DNA of 64,000 nucleotides from Phycisphaeraceae bacterium (lineage in GTDB: Bacteria > Planctomycetota > Phycisphaerae > Phycisphaerales > UBA1924): positions 805,200 to 869,199 of the forward strand of contig JACKHB010000002.1 in assembly GCA_020639195.1 (NCBI GenBank). The letters run 5' to 3'. The number at the start of each line of letters is the position of its first letter. Position 1 is the stretch's first letter. The notes beneath the pieces are model-generated. The model saw only the letters and a list, made by a program, of their open reading frames with translations, did no database searches and had not been told where the DNA came from. The position numbers and the translations under genes are program-made. Shown here piece after piece: positions 33,629-42,102 of this stretch.

Positions 33629-35215
33629 CTACAGCCCGAGTCGCTCGGACAAGTACCCACTGACCTTGTCGATCGCGATCCGCTCCTGCGCGCCGCTGTC
33701 GCGATCGCGCACCGTCACCGTCTGGTCCGTGAGCGTGTCGCCATCGATCGTGAAGCAGTACGGGCACCCGGCCTCATCCATCCTCGCGTAGCGCTTGCCG
33801 ATCGACTGCTTGGGATCGCTCTCGATCAGGCCGTGCCGCCCAAACCGGGCGCGCAACTCATCGGTCAGCTTCTGGGCGACCTCCGGCATGCCGTCCTTGT
33901 TGACCAACGGGAAGACCGCTGCCTTGATCGGCGCCATCCGAGGATGGAACTTCATGATCTCCGGGCTCGGCCGGCTCTCGTCCACCGTGTACGCCTCGCA
34001 GATCAGCGCCAGGGCCCCGCGATCCAGGCCCGCGGCCGGCTCAATCACGTGCGGGATGTACCGCTCGCCCTTGCGGCTGCCGTTGGGCAGCAGCTCGCCG
34101 CGCTCCTGGTCGAAGTAGTCGAGCTTGACCCTGGAGTGCTCCTGATGCTGCGTCAGGTCGAAGCAGCCGCGATGGGCCACACCCTCGAGCTCGCCGAAGT
34201 CCGGCGCGGTGAAGGGGAACCGGTACTCGACGTCGCAGGTGCCGGTCGAGTAGTGCGAGAGCTCGTCCTGGTCGTGCTCGCGGAGCTGGAGGTTGTCGCC
34301 GGCGAGGCCGATCGATCGCCACCACTCCATGCGGAAGTCTCTCCAGAAGCGGTACCAGCCCTGGCTGTCATCGGGATGGCAGAAGAACTCGAGCTCGGCC
34401 TGCTCGAACTCGCGCGAACGGAACGTGAAGTTCCGCGGCGTGACCTCGTTGCGGAAGCTCGTGCCGACGTTGCCGATGCCGAATGGCACCTTGATGCGGG
34501 TGGTGTCCACGACGTTCTTGAACTGGACGAAGATGCCCTGCGCCGTCTCGGGGCGGAGGTAGGCGATGTCGTCCTCCGAGGCCGTGGCGCCGACATACGT
34601 TTTGAACATGAGGTTAAACTGACGCGGGGCCGTGAGAGATCCACGTTGCCTACATGCTGGACATTCGAAATCGGCTTTTAGCGTCTCGTAGTTGTGCAGA
34701 TAGACCAACGGCGGAACCAAGGACTGAAGCGTGCGCTGAGCTTCGAGCCTCGCGATTTCCTTGGCTCGTTGTTGCCTCACCTCTGCGGGGGTTCCCAAGC
34801 CATAGAACACGAAGACTTCGCGCGACTGCTCGCCCGCGGTTTCGACGCTCGTTAGTGCATGCAAGGGCAGCGCTATCAAGTGATCGGCACGAAACCTGCT
34901 CTTGCACGCCTTGCAGTCCACCATCGGATCGTTGAATCCGCCGACGTGCCCGCTCGCCTCCCAGACTCTCGGGTGCTGGATGATCCGCGTCTCCACCGGC
35001 ACGCACCGCACCGGCTCCCCGTCGGGGCCCTGCCTCCCCCAGCACGGGTTCATGATCATGTCCTGCCACCACGCCTCGCGGAGGTTGCGCTTGAGCAGCG
35101 TGCCCAGCGGCCCGTAGTCCCAGAAGCCGTTGATGCCGCCGTAGATCTCGCTGGCCTGGTAGACAAAGCCCCGCCGCTTGCACAGGGCCATGATCGCGTC
35201 CATCGACTTGCCCAT
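33629..35215 (-). CDS. glyS: Glycyl-tRNA synthetase (alpha2 type)
   Basis: A 528-residue class II synthetase that charges tRNA-Gly. It is the homodimeric form (as in Thermus, mycobacteria, archaea and eukaryotes), not the alpha2beta2 form. Visible are GINGFWDYGPLG, motif 2-like FRNEVTPRNFTFRSREFEQAE, and YIPHVIEPAAGLDRGALAL of motif 3, then an anticodon-binding domain. A zinc ribbon is formed by Cys101/Cys104 and Cys185/Cys188. I chose the ATG at 35215 because GGAGG lies seven bases upstream. The segment from about 34612 to 34890 (residues about 109-201) uses codons quite unlike the rest of the gene; the frame is unbroken. It is upstream of the DinB gene. Confidence 0.96.
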   Translation of the reverse strand: MGKSMDAIMALCKRRGFVYQASEIYGGINGFWDYGPLGTLLKRNLREAWWQDMIMNPCWGRQGPDGEPVRCVPVETRIIQHPRVWEASGHVGGFNDPMVDCKACKSRFRADHLIALPLHALTSVETAGEQSREVFVFYGLGTPAEVRQQRAKEIARLEAQRTLQSLVPPLVYLHNYETLKADFECPACRQRGSLTAPRQFNLMFKTYVGATASEDDIAYLRPETAQGIFVQFKNVVDTTRIKVPFGIGNVGTSFRNEVTPRNFTFRSREFEQAELEFFCHPDDSQGWYRFWRDFRMEWWRSIGLAGDNLQLREHDQDELSHYSTGTCDVEYRFPFTAPDFGELEGVAHRGCFDLTQHQEHSRVKLDYFDQERGELLPNGSRKGERYIPHVIEPAAGLDRGALALICEAYTVDESRPSPEIMKFHPRMAPIKAAVFPLVNKDGMPEVAQKLTDELRARFGRHGLIESDPKQSIGKRYARMDEAGCPYCFTIDGDTLTDQTVTVRDRDSGAQERIAIDKVSGYLSERLGL

Positions 35216-35352
35216 CGAGATCCTCCGCATCTCCGGCCGCAGCCGGGGCCGACTCTAGGTGGAACTCCCTATCCCCCTCTGGACCCACCGCCTAACCTCC
35301 CTGCACCCGGCGCGCCGCCGCGCCCGCCCCCAAACGGGAGCCACGACCCATC

Positions 35353-36888
35353 ATGACCGCCACGCTCTCGCCTCAGGCGAAGATCGTCATCATCGGCGCC
35401 GGGCCCACCGGCCTGGGCGCCGCCATGCGCCTGCGCGAGCTTGGCCACCAGCACTTCATCGTGCTCGAGGCCGCGCCCTTCGCCGGTGGCCTGGCGCACT
35501 CGTTCGTGGACGAGGCGGGCTTCACGTGGGACATCGGCGGGCACGTGATGTTCAGCCACTACGAGTACTACGACCGCCTGTTCGAGCGGTACATGCGCGA
35601 GGACTTCACGCTCAACAACCGCGAGAGCTGGGTGCGCATGCTGGACCGGTGGGTGCCGTACCCGTTCCAGAACAACATCCGGTACCTGCCGAAGCAGGCG
35701 GCGTACGAGTGCCTGAGGGGCCTGATCCGGGCGCAGAGCGCCGGCCGCGCCGCGAACTCGACCAATTTCGGCGAGTTCATCGACGCGGTGTTCGGCGAGG
35801 GCATCGCGCGCCACTTCATGCGCCCGTACAACTTCAAGGTCTGGGCGTACCCGCCAGAGAGAATGAACAAACAATGGATCGGGGAACGGGTCGCCGTGCT
35901 GGACACGGACCGGGCCCTCCGCAACGTCGTGCTCGAGCTCGACGACTTCGGCTGGGGACCCAACAACCAGTTCAAGTTTCCCCTCAAGGGTGGCACGGGC
36001 GAGTTCTACCGGCGCATGGCCGACGACCTGGGCGATTCGATCCGCTATGGAGCTCGCGTGACGGCCATCGACGCCGATCGGCGCATGGTGCGGTTCGTGG
36101 ACCAGACGGGCGCCGATGAGGAAATCCCCTACGACGCGCTGATCAGCGCCATGCCGCTGGATGTGCTCTGCCGCGAGGTGCTGTGCGGGACGGTCCCGAC
36201 CACCCTTCGCTCCCGAGCCGCCGAACTCCTCCACTCATCGGGCCATATGGTCGGCGTGGGGCTCCGGCGCCCCTGCCCCAGCACGAAGTGCTGGATGTAC
36301 TTCCCGGAGGCGAACTGCCCGTTCTATCGCGTGACCTACCTCAGCAATTACTCGCCCTTCATGACGCCTGACCAGTCCGGCGACAATCGCGAGTACTACT
36401 CCCTTCTGTGCGAGACCAGCTCGAGCCCCGACAAGCCCGTCGATCAAGGCTCCATCGTCGAAGACACCATCTCCGGCCTGGAGAACGCCGGCCTGCTCAA
36501 TCCGGGAGAGCGCCAGGACATCGTCAGCCTCTGGCACCATCACGTCGAGTACAGCTATCCCACCCCCAGCGTGGAGCGCGACGGCATCCTCGCCGATGTC
36601 ATCCCGTGGCTCGAGGCTCGCGCCATCTACTCTCGCGGCCGATTCGGCATGTGGAAGTACGAAGTCGCCAACACCGACCACACCCTGATGCAGGGAGTCG
36701 AGGTTGTGAATCGTCTCCTGCTCGGCGAGCCCGAGGTCACCATCGGCATCGTCTATCGGACCACCGACGACGGCCGGGAGGCCGCGATGCACGAGAGGCC
36801 CGCCGTCGCCGGCTCGGGCGAGAAGCGTTCGAAAGCGGAGATCAAGGTCCTCAAGGGCTCTTCCGTGCCGGTCGGCCCCAGTCGCTGA
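35353..36888 (+). CDS. glf: UDP-galactopyranose mutase, eukaryotic type
   Basis: A 511-residue FAD enzyme that should convert UDP-galactopyranose to UDP-galactofuranose for cell-surface glycans. The FAD-binding motif is VIIGAGPTGLGAA (12-24). Motifs follow fungal UGM (Aspergillus) rather than the ~390-residue bacterial Glf: GGHVMFSHYEYYD, WVPYPFQNNI (100-109), MRPYNFKVWAYP (156-167), WGPNNQFKFPLKGGTG (201-216), KCWMYFPEANCPFYR, YPTPSVERDG and RGRFGMWKYEVANTDH. The length also fits the eukaryotic class. This comparison is from memory. No galactofuranosyl transferase is nearby. Divergent from glyS across 137 bases. Confidence 0.85.
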   Translation: MTATLSPQAKIVIIGAGPTGLGAAMRLRELGHQHFIVLEAAPFAGGLAHSFVDEAGFTWDIGGHVMFSHYEYYDRLFERYMREDFTLNNRESWVRMLDRWVPYPFQNNIRYLPKQAAYECLRGLIRAQSAGRAANSTNFGEFIDAVFGEGIARHFMRPYNFKVWAYPPERMNKQWIGERVAVLDTDRALRNVVLELDDFGWGPNNQFKFPLKGGTGEFYRRMADDLGDSIRYGARVTAIDADRRMVRFVDQTGADEEIPYDALISAMPLDVLCREVLCGTVPTTLRSRAAELLHSSGHMVGVGLRRPCPSTKCWMYFPEANCPFYRVTYLSNYSPFMTPDQSGDNREYYSLLCETSSSPDKPVDQGSIVEDTISGLENAGLLNPGERQDIVSLWHHHVEYSYPTPSVERDGILADVIPWLEARAIYSRGRFGMWKYEVANTDHTLMQGVEVVNRLLLGEPEVTIGIVYRTTDDGREAAMHERPAVAGSGEKRSKAEIKVLKGSSVPVGPSR

Positions 36889-37106
36889 CCCAGCCAGCAA
36901 GGCATTTCTGAGCGCGTGAAAGCGGCACAAGTGCCCGTCTGGTGAGGATTTGCCAAAGAAACCGCCTGTAACTGTGGTGCCGGTTAGTTCTTGGCGCACA
37001 CTTGGGACGGCTGGGCCGGCGGGTCGGACCAGCGTGGGGTCCCGGACATCGTCCGGATAGAGGAGAAGAGAGGCGCGGGCCCTTTGGGTCGTGCGCCGAC
37101 ATTGCC

Positions 37107-37766
37107 ATGAGCGCGCTCCCCCGCCATCACGGCAATCCGCTGTTTCTCACGGATTGGCAGCCGGAGGTCGCGACCCTCCTGGACGAGCATCACCTGATCG
37201 CGGCGTCGTCGATGCCGCGACGTCGGCTCGGCTTCGCCGCGTCGCTTGCCCAGTTTCTCGAGTCCCTCCGCGACGCGGAAGTCTGCGTCTTTTACGGAAG
37301 GTTCATCCGAGACATCGAGAGCTTCTGCCACCAGCTCGAACGCGCGATTCCCGGCGAGCCGCTGGAACGGCGCATCGACGGGCCGCGGAGCGTGGCCTCC
37401 CTGCTCCGATCCAGGCAGACGTTCCCGGGGCGCGCGCCCGCGAAGTTCCGCTACTACGTCTGGCACGACGCGGACACGCTCGTTCGTGCCGACCACAACC
37501 TCTTTGGCCGCCTGGTCGACACGATCGCCGGAGTCGCCGCCGAGAGCGAGTACGTGAGTGATGATGCGCTGCTGATCCATCGCGGCGTGTTCATCGGCGG
37601 CTCGGTCCTGGAGGCCTACGCCGACGATCCGCGCGGTCAGTTCCAGTCCTGGTATCTCGACGGGCACGGCGATCCGTTCTGGCAGGTCGTCACCGGCGTG
37701 GATCGCCCGCCGATGCAGCGGTTCTCGATCGACTCGCTCGACGAGCGAACCGGCCTGGTCCAATAG
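37107..37766 (+). CDS. Conserved-looking hypothetical protein, 219 residues
   Basis: I do not recognise this protein. It is soluble, has no signal peptide or membrane segment and a mixed alpha/beta composition. Striking stretches are VCVFYGRFIRDIESFCHQLE (about 67-86), FRYYVWHDADTLVRADHNLFGRL and a C-terminal SWYLDGHGDPFWQVV. Codon third positions are GC-rich throughout, which supports coding. The start is the ATG at 37107, the first before what looks like folded sequence; no good ribosome site precedes it, and the frame is open to 37002. The 218 bases between it and the mutase gene hold nothing I could identify. Confidence 0.6.
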   Translation: MSALPRHHGNPLFLTDWQPEVATLLDEHHLIAASSMPRRRLGFAASLAQFLESLRDAEVCVFYGRFIRDIESFCHQLERAIPGEPLERRIDGPRSVASLLRSRQTFPGRAPAKFRYYVWHDADTLVRADHNLFGRLVDTIAGVAAESEYVSDDALLIHRGVFIGGSVLEAYADDPRGQFQSWYLDGHGDPFWQVVTGVDRPPMQRFSIDSLDERTGLVQ

Positions 37767-37843
37767 CTCTGTCACCCGGTTTGGACCCACGCACCGACCC
37801 AAGGCGGGGCAGCGCTCGCTGTCGGCGCCAAACCCAATTGGAA

Positions 37844-37873
37844 GAGCGGGAGCGCCCCGCGACGCCCCCGCTC
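37844..37873. terminator. Bidirectional terminator hairpin
   Basis: GAGCGGGAGCG and CGCCCCCGCTC pair over eleven positions with one mismatch around an eight-base loop. It stands between the convergent hypothetical gene (ends 37766) and the choice-of-anchor-B gene (ends 37899). A weak T-rich flank exists only on the minus side (CTTCCAATTG), so termination efficiency is uncertain. Confidence 0.5.
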
Positions 37874-37898
37874 AAATAGGGCAAAGCGACCGGCGTGC

Positions 37899-40118
37899 CT
37901 ACGGACAGCCCTGCGCGAACAAGTCGAGGTATTGGAAGAAGTCATCGCCGTCCCGGTCCCCGTCGCCGTCGATATCGGCCCGGGAATCTCCGGCGGCAAA
38001 CAGGTCGAGGTACAAGAAGAAATCCTCGGAGTCCGTCGCGCCGTCGCCGGTCAGATCGCCGGGACACTGCGTCGGTTCGCACTCGACGATTCGGACGCTG
38101 ACGTCGTCGATGGCCGCCTCCACGACGGATGGGAAGTCAGAGAGATCCGAGGCCGTGAACCGAACACGGAAGGTATTGCTCGGCGCGGGGAACACCTCAT
38201 TAATCACGTAGGACACGTGGAACCAGCCGCCGATGACCTCCGAGCCCGTCGGTCCCACGGTCTCGAGTGTGGTCCACGAGGCTCCGTCGTTGTTCGACAC
38301 CTCGACCAGGAACACGTCTTGTTGCGGATTGCCGCCGTAGCTGTTGTTGAACCAGCGTGCGTAGGACAGGATCGCCCGACCGCCCGTGGCATCAATGCTG
38401 GGGCTGGTGAGCGTCGTGGTTCCGCCGTCCACATCGCTGTCGCCGGCGAAGTTGTCCGTGAGATAGCACTTGCCCGAACCGTCGTAGTCCGCGGGCGGAT
38501 CCCCCCGGTTGCCATTGGCCGGCACCCCGCGCTGCCACTCCCCGCTCGAGAGCCCGACCGAATTCGTCACCGTCCATGCGAGCTGTGTCTCAAAGGCGTC
38601 TTGGAAGGCTTTCAGCGAGCTGCTGGCGACCATCGCCGTGAACACGTCCATGGGCGCCAACGGCGGGTCTGTGAAGGTGTCGCCGCCCAGTGAGCGCCCG
38701 CTCACCCACCATGACACCTGCGCTTCGCAATCGACGGATGGGGTCCTCAGCTCGTACATCCCCGCCCCGATCTCCGTCGCCGGAATCTGCACCTCGCCCG
38801 AACCATTATCAAAGTGCAGCACGATCGAATCTGGGTCGAGGTTGACGTTGCCCGCGCCCTCGACGTCCACTCGGATCACGGTGCCCCCATCCGGATGGAA
38901 GAATTCGGGCTGGCCGTCGGGATACGCGAAGTCCAGGCGATTGAAGAACTCGCGGCAGATAATCAGGCCCTGCTGGATGTCCGAGAGAATGATCGTCCCG
39001 CTGGGGAAATACGGGTAGTTGCTCCAGTTTCCGTCGAACGAGACGGCGTCGTCCGCGGGAAACGTGTCGAGCCACGCGACCTGGACGGGGGCGGTCGGAA
39101 TCGTCGCATCGAAGATCCGCAGTCCAGAGCGGTAGTTCGATTCGTAGATGTAGTTGCCCTTCGTGTACAAGTTGTGATCGATCGATGTCGAACCCGAGGT
39201 GAACCACCCCACCTCAACCGGCGAGGTCGGGTCGGAGACATCGATGATGCGCGTCCGAGTGGTGTACCTGTATGCGTCCTCATCAAGCTCGTCGTCCAGA
39301 TAGAAGTAGTGCTGATCGGGCGTCAACCATCCCTGATGGGAATACTGTCGATTGGAGTACGCCACGCTGCCGATGGTGATCGGATTGGCCTTGTCCGTGA
39401 CGTCGACGATGCGAAGTCGAGGATCGGTGAATCCGCTGTCACCCAGGCCGGAGCAGCAGAACGCCAATTCGCGCCCCAGGTACGGGCCGGGGCGCTGCCA
39501 CACGACGATCTGGGCGTCGTGCACGTACGCCTCCTGCCACTCGCCAACGAACGGCGGATTCGTCGGATTAGCGCCGGCGTTGTAGATCCGCAACCCGTTG
39601 CCCGATCCGCCGCACCGATAGAGAAACCCCGTGTCCGGATTCGCCGCGATATTATGAGTTGCGCCGCTGCCAACCTGCCGAACAAACGAGACCGCGCCCG
39701 AATCGACCTGCCGCAGATCGACGACTTGTATCCCTGATCCCCCCTCGGAAACCACGTACGCGTAGTCGCCGATCACCTTCACATCGCGCCAAAGAGAGTC
39801 CGGACCATCGATCCACCCGATAATCGCGGGGTGCAGAGGATCACTGACTTCAATCACTCCCAGTCCGCTCTCCAGGCCCAGGAGGGCATACTCCCTCCCC
39901 GAAGGAGACACATAGCCCCAGCAGTCGTTGGCCAGCGTGCTGTTTCCCGGGAAATCGCTGAACGGGATCTGACCAAGGAACAAGACCCCTTCGGCGGAGA
40001 ACCCGCCGGACTTCTCCTGAGTCGGGTCGTCGGCGCCCGGGTTGATCTGGGGATGCTGGGCCGCCGCGACGCTCGACAGCGTTAACACGGCCAGAAACGT
40101 ACGAAATGCTCTGCGCAT
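37899..40118 (-). CDS. Secreted choice-of-anchor-B protein with dockerin
   Basis: A 739-residue exported protein. A signal peptide (1-20, ending VAAAQ) is followed by a choice-of-anchor-B domain (about 30-410). That domain is a beta-propeller of LVIVD-type repeats, seen in ECWGYVSPSGREYALLGLESG-like blades (here DCWGYVSPSGREYALLG), GIQVVDLR, LRIVDVTDKANP and RIIDVSDPTSPVEVG. A beta-sandwich region (about 560-680) resembles those before dockerins in the M14 protein. The end is a dockerin-like EF-hand pair, DLTGDGATDSEDFFLYLDLF and IDGDGDRDGDDFFQYLDLF. GGGAGG precedes the ATG at 40118. Role unknown; presumably anchored at the cell surface. Confidence 0.88.
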   Translation of the reverse strand: MRRAFRTFLAVLTLSSVAAAQHPQINPGADDPTQEKSGGFSAEGVLFLGQIPFSDFPGNSTLANDCWGYVSPSGREYALLGLESGLGVIEVSDPLHPAIIGWIDGPDSLWRDVKVIGDYAYVVSEGGSGIQVVDLRQVDSGAVSFVRQVGSGATHNIAANPDTGFLYRCGGSGNGLRIYNAGANPTNPPFVGEWQEAYVHDAQIVVWQRPGPYLGRELAFCCSGLGDSGFTDPRLRIVDVTDKANPITIGSVAYSNRQYSHQGWLTPDQHYFYLDDELDEDAYRYTTRTRIIDVSDPTSPVEVGWFTSGSTSIDHNLYTKGNYIYESNYRSGLRIFDATIPTAPVQVAWLDTFPADDAVSFDGNWSNYPYFPSGTIILSDIQQGLIICREFFNRLDFAYPDGQPEFFHPDGGTVIRVDVEGAGNVNLDPDSIVLHFDNGSGEVQIPATEIGAGMYELRTPSVDCEAQVSWWVSGRSLGGDTFTDPPLAPMDVFTAMVASSSLKAFQDAFETQLAWTVTNSVGLSSGEWQRGVPANGNRGDPPADYDGSGKCYLTDNFAGDSDVDGGTTTLTSPSIDATGGRAILSYARWFNNSYGGNPQQDVFLVEVSNNDGASWTTLETVGPTGSEVIGGWFHVSYVINEVFPAPSNTFRVRFTASDLSDFPSVVEAAIDDVSVRIVECEPTQCPGDLTGDGATDSEDFFLYLDLFAAGDSRADIDGDGDRDGDDFFQYLDLFAQGCP

Positions 40119-40413
40119 CAGCGCCTCCCTGGATTCTCCGACGCATGAGCCGCGTCGGTCCTCACCCCCGCCGACGAGAATGAGACACCCGCCGCAGCGC
40201 GGCCGAGCACCTCCCACGTGTCAGGGTATCGCGGATCGGGGCGTACGCAAACGCCCCGGCCGAAATCTCGACCCCTCCATCCTGTTGGCATCGCTTTCGG
40301 TACGAGAGTATGATCGGACCCAAGGAGTTTGGGGCGTTTTTTGTTAGGTATTCTGGAATGTGAGCGGGTCGTTGCACTTCGCGGCACCCGATCCTTTTGT
40401 AAGGGGCGAGAAA
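40119..40413. other. 295-base intergenic region upstream of the OmcB-like gene
   Basis: This gap separates two divergent secreted-protein genes. Its right half (about 40330-40410) is clearly richer in A and T than the surroundings, with a TTTTTTG run near 40338 and a TATTCT sequence at 40349-40354 that could act as a -10 box, but I find no convincing -35 partner. No ORF or RNA gene is supported. Confidence 0.35.
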
Positions 40414-41976
40414 ATGGGACTCAAATCATCGTGGCGGATGCTCTCCGCGGCAGCGCTGTTGCTCGGAGTGCTTGGGGCGGGATGCTCGACCACCCGCTCA
40501 ACCTCTCAAACGACCCAAGCCGAACCGGTCCGAACAGAGCCAAGGGCGACGAGAGTCTCCTGGTACCGGCCCAGCGTCGGCGAGAACATGAACATCGCCG
40601 AGTTGTTCTTCCCGACGGGCGACAACGCGACCAGCGCGCTGCTGCTCCACACCGTGACACCGAAGACTGTCAATCGCAACTCCCCATACGACGTTGAGAT
40701 CCACGCCACCAACACCAGCAGCGGCACGCTCCAGAACGTCATCGTCGGCCTGGAGAGCTCGAGCAACATGCGCGTCGCCAGCTCGACGCCGGCCGCGCAA
40801 CAGGGCCCCGACGGCACGCCGCAGTGGGCTCTGGGCGACCTCGGCCCGGGCAAGACCCAGATCATCCGACTCCGGGCCTCCAGTGAGCAGGTCGGAACGG
40901 CCGGCAACTGCCTGAGCGCTTCCTACAACAACCAGTTGTGCGCCACGCTTCAGGTTGTAGAGCCCAACCTGACGCTGACGAAGAAGGCGACCCAGCAGGC
41001 CCTCCTGTGCGACGACATCGTCCTGCAGTACGAGGTGTGCAATCCCGGCACCGGCATCGCACGTGGAGTCCGGATCGTCGATGAGCTTCCCCAGGGCCTG
41101 ACCGTCAATGGATCCCGATCGATCAATATCGATGTGGGCGACCTGGGACCGGGCGCCTGCAAGCCGTTCAACCTGATCGCCAAGGCCGGAGCCGTTGGCC
41201 GCTACGAGTCCGCGGCCAAGGCCACTTCCGGTGAACTCTCGGCCGATTCGGCCAAGACCACGACCGTGATCACCCAGCCGGTTCTGGCGATCAGCAGCGA
41301 CTGCACCGAGACCGCCTTCGTCGGACGCACCATCACCTACCGCTTCACGGTCGAAAACACCGGCACGGCGCCCAGCACAAACACGATCGTTTCCGGTGAG
41401 CTGCCCAGCGGCACCGAGCTCCGCAGTGCGTCCGACTCGGGCGCCGCCAACGGGCGCACGGTCGTCTGGAACGTCGGCACCCTCGCCCCGGGCGCTTCCA
41501 AGACCGTCAACGCGGTCGTGACGCCCTCGGGCATCGGTCGGTACACCATGGGCGCTTCGGTCATCGGCAACTGCGCGGCGCGGGCCGCGGCCAACTGCAC
41601 CACCAACGTCGTCGGGATCGCCGCCATCCAGCTCGAGGTCATCGACACCGACGACCCGGTCGAGGTGGGACAGACCACCACCTACACCATCGAAGTGCTC
41701 AACGAGGGCTCGGCGGACGACACCAACATCCGCATCGTCTGCGAGCTGCCCGAGCAGGAGCAGTTCGTGGCCGCTGGCGGCGAGACCAACGCGACGGTCA
41801 ATGGCCGGGTAGTGACGTTCGCGCCCCTGCCCAAGCTCGCGGCAGGCGCAACCGCCAGGTGGCAGGTCACCGTCCGGGCGACGGCCTCGGGCGATGTCCG
41901 CTTCAAGACCATCCTCAAGAGCGACCAGATGAAGTCGCCCGCTGAGGAAACCGAGCCGACGAACCTCTACGAGTAA
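40414..41976 (+). CDS. OmcB-like DUF11 lipoprotein, cysteine-containing
   Basis: A 520-residue surface protein. The signal peptide ends in lipobox LGAGC, so it is lipid-anchored. The mature part has repeated DUF11-type immunoglobulin-like modules with NTGTAPSTN and GSADDTN signatures, and cysteine pairs such as DDIVLQYEVC and NCAARAAANC. The C-terminal 115 residues follow chlamydial OmcB closely as I remember it: IDTDDPVEVGQTTTYTIEV, LNEGSADDTN, FAPLPKLAAGA, and the tail SDQMKSPAEETEPTNLYE. OmcB there is a disulfide-linked outer-envelope protein. Strong GC3 bias and a perfect terminator downstream suggest high expression. AAGGGGCGAG precedes the ATG at 40414. Confidence 0.88.
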   Translation: MGLKSSWRMLSAAALLLGVLGAGCSTTRSTSQTTQAEPVRTEPRATRVSWYRPSVGENMNIAELFFPTGDNATSALLLHTVTPKTVNRNSPYDVEIHATNTSSGTLQNVIVGLESSSNMRVASSTPAAQQGPDGTPQWALGDLGPGKTQIIRLRASSEQVGTAGNCLSASYNNQLCATLQVVEPNLTLTKKATQQALLCDDIVLQYEVCNPGTGIARGVRIVDELPQGLTVNGSRSINIDVGDLGPGACKPFNLIAKAGAVGRYESAAKATSGELSADSAKTTTVITQPVLAISSDCTETAFVGRTITYRFTVENTGTAPSTNTIVSGELPSGTELRSASDSGAANGRTVVWNVGTLAPGASKTVNAVVTPSGIGRYTMGASVIGNCAARAAANCTTNVVGIAAIQLEVIDTDDPVEVGQTTTYTIEVLNEGSADDTNIRIVCELPEQEQFVAAGGETNATVNGRVVTFAPLPKLAAGATARWQVTVRATASGDVRFKTILKSDQMKSPAEETEPTNLYE

Positions 41977-42000
41977 TCGGGCTCGAACACTGACGCAGCA

Positions 42001-42035
42001 AGCCCCGCGAGGCACGGCCTCGCGGGGCTTTTCTT
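42001..42035 (+). terminator. Rho-independent terminator of the OmcB-like gene
   Basis: A perfect 12-base stem, AGCCCCGCGAGG with CCTCGCGGGGCT, around the loop CACGG is followed by TTTCTT. It lies 24 bases after the OmcB-like gene and is the best terminator in the window. Confidence 0.93.
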
Positions 42036-42102
42036 CTGACACGCCGTCGTCAAGGCCGACTCCCGCCGCGCTTGCTCGGGCACCCGTCTCACCGGCAACG
42101 GG

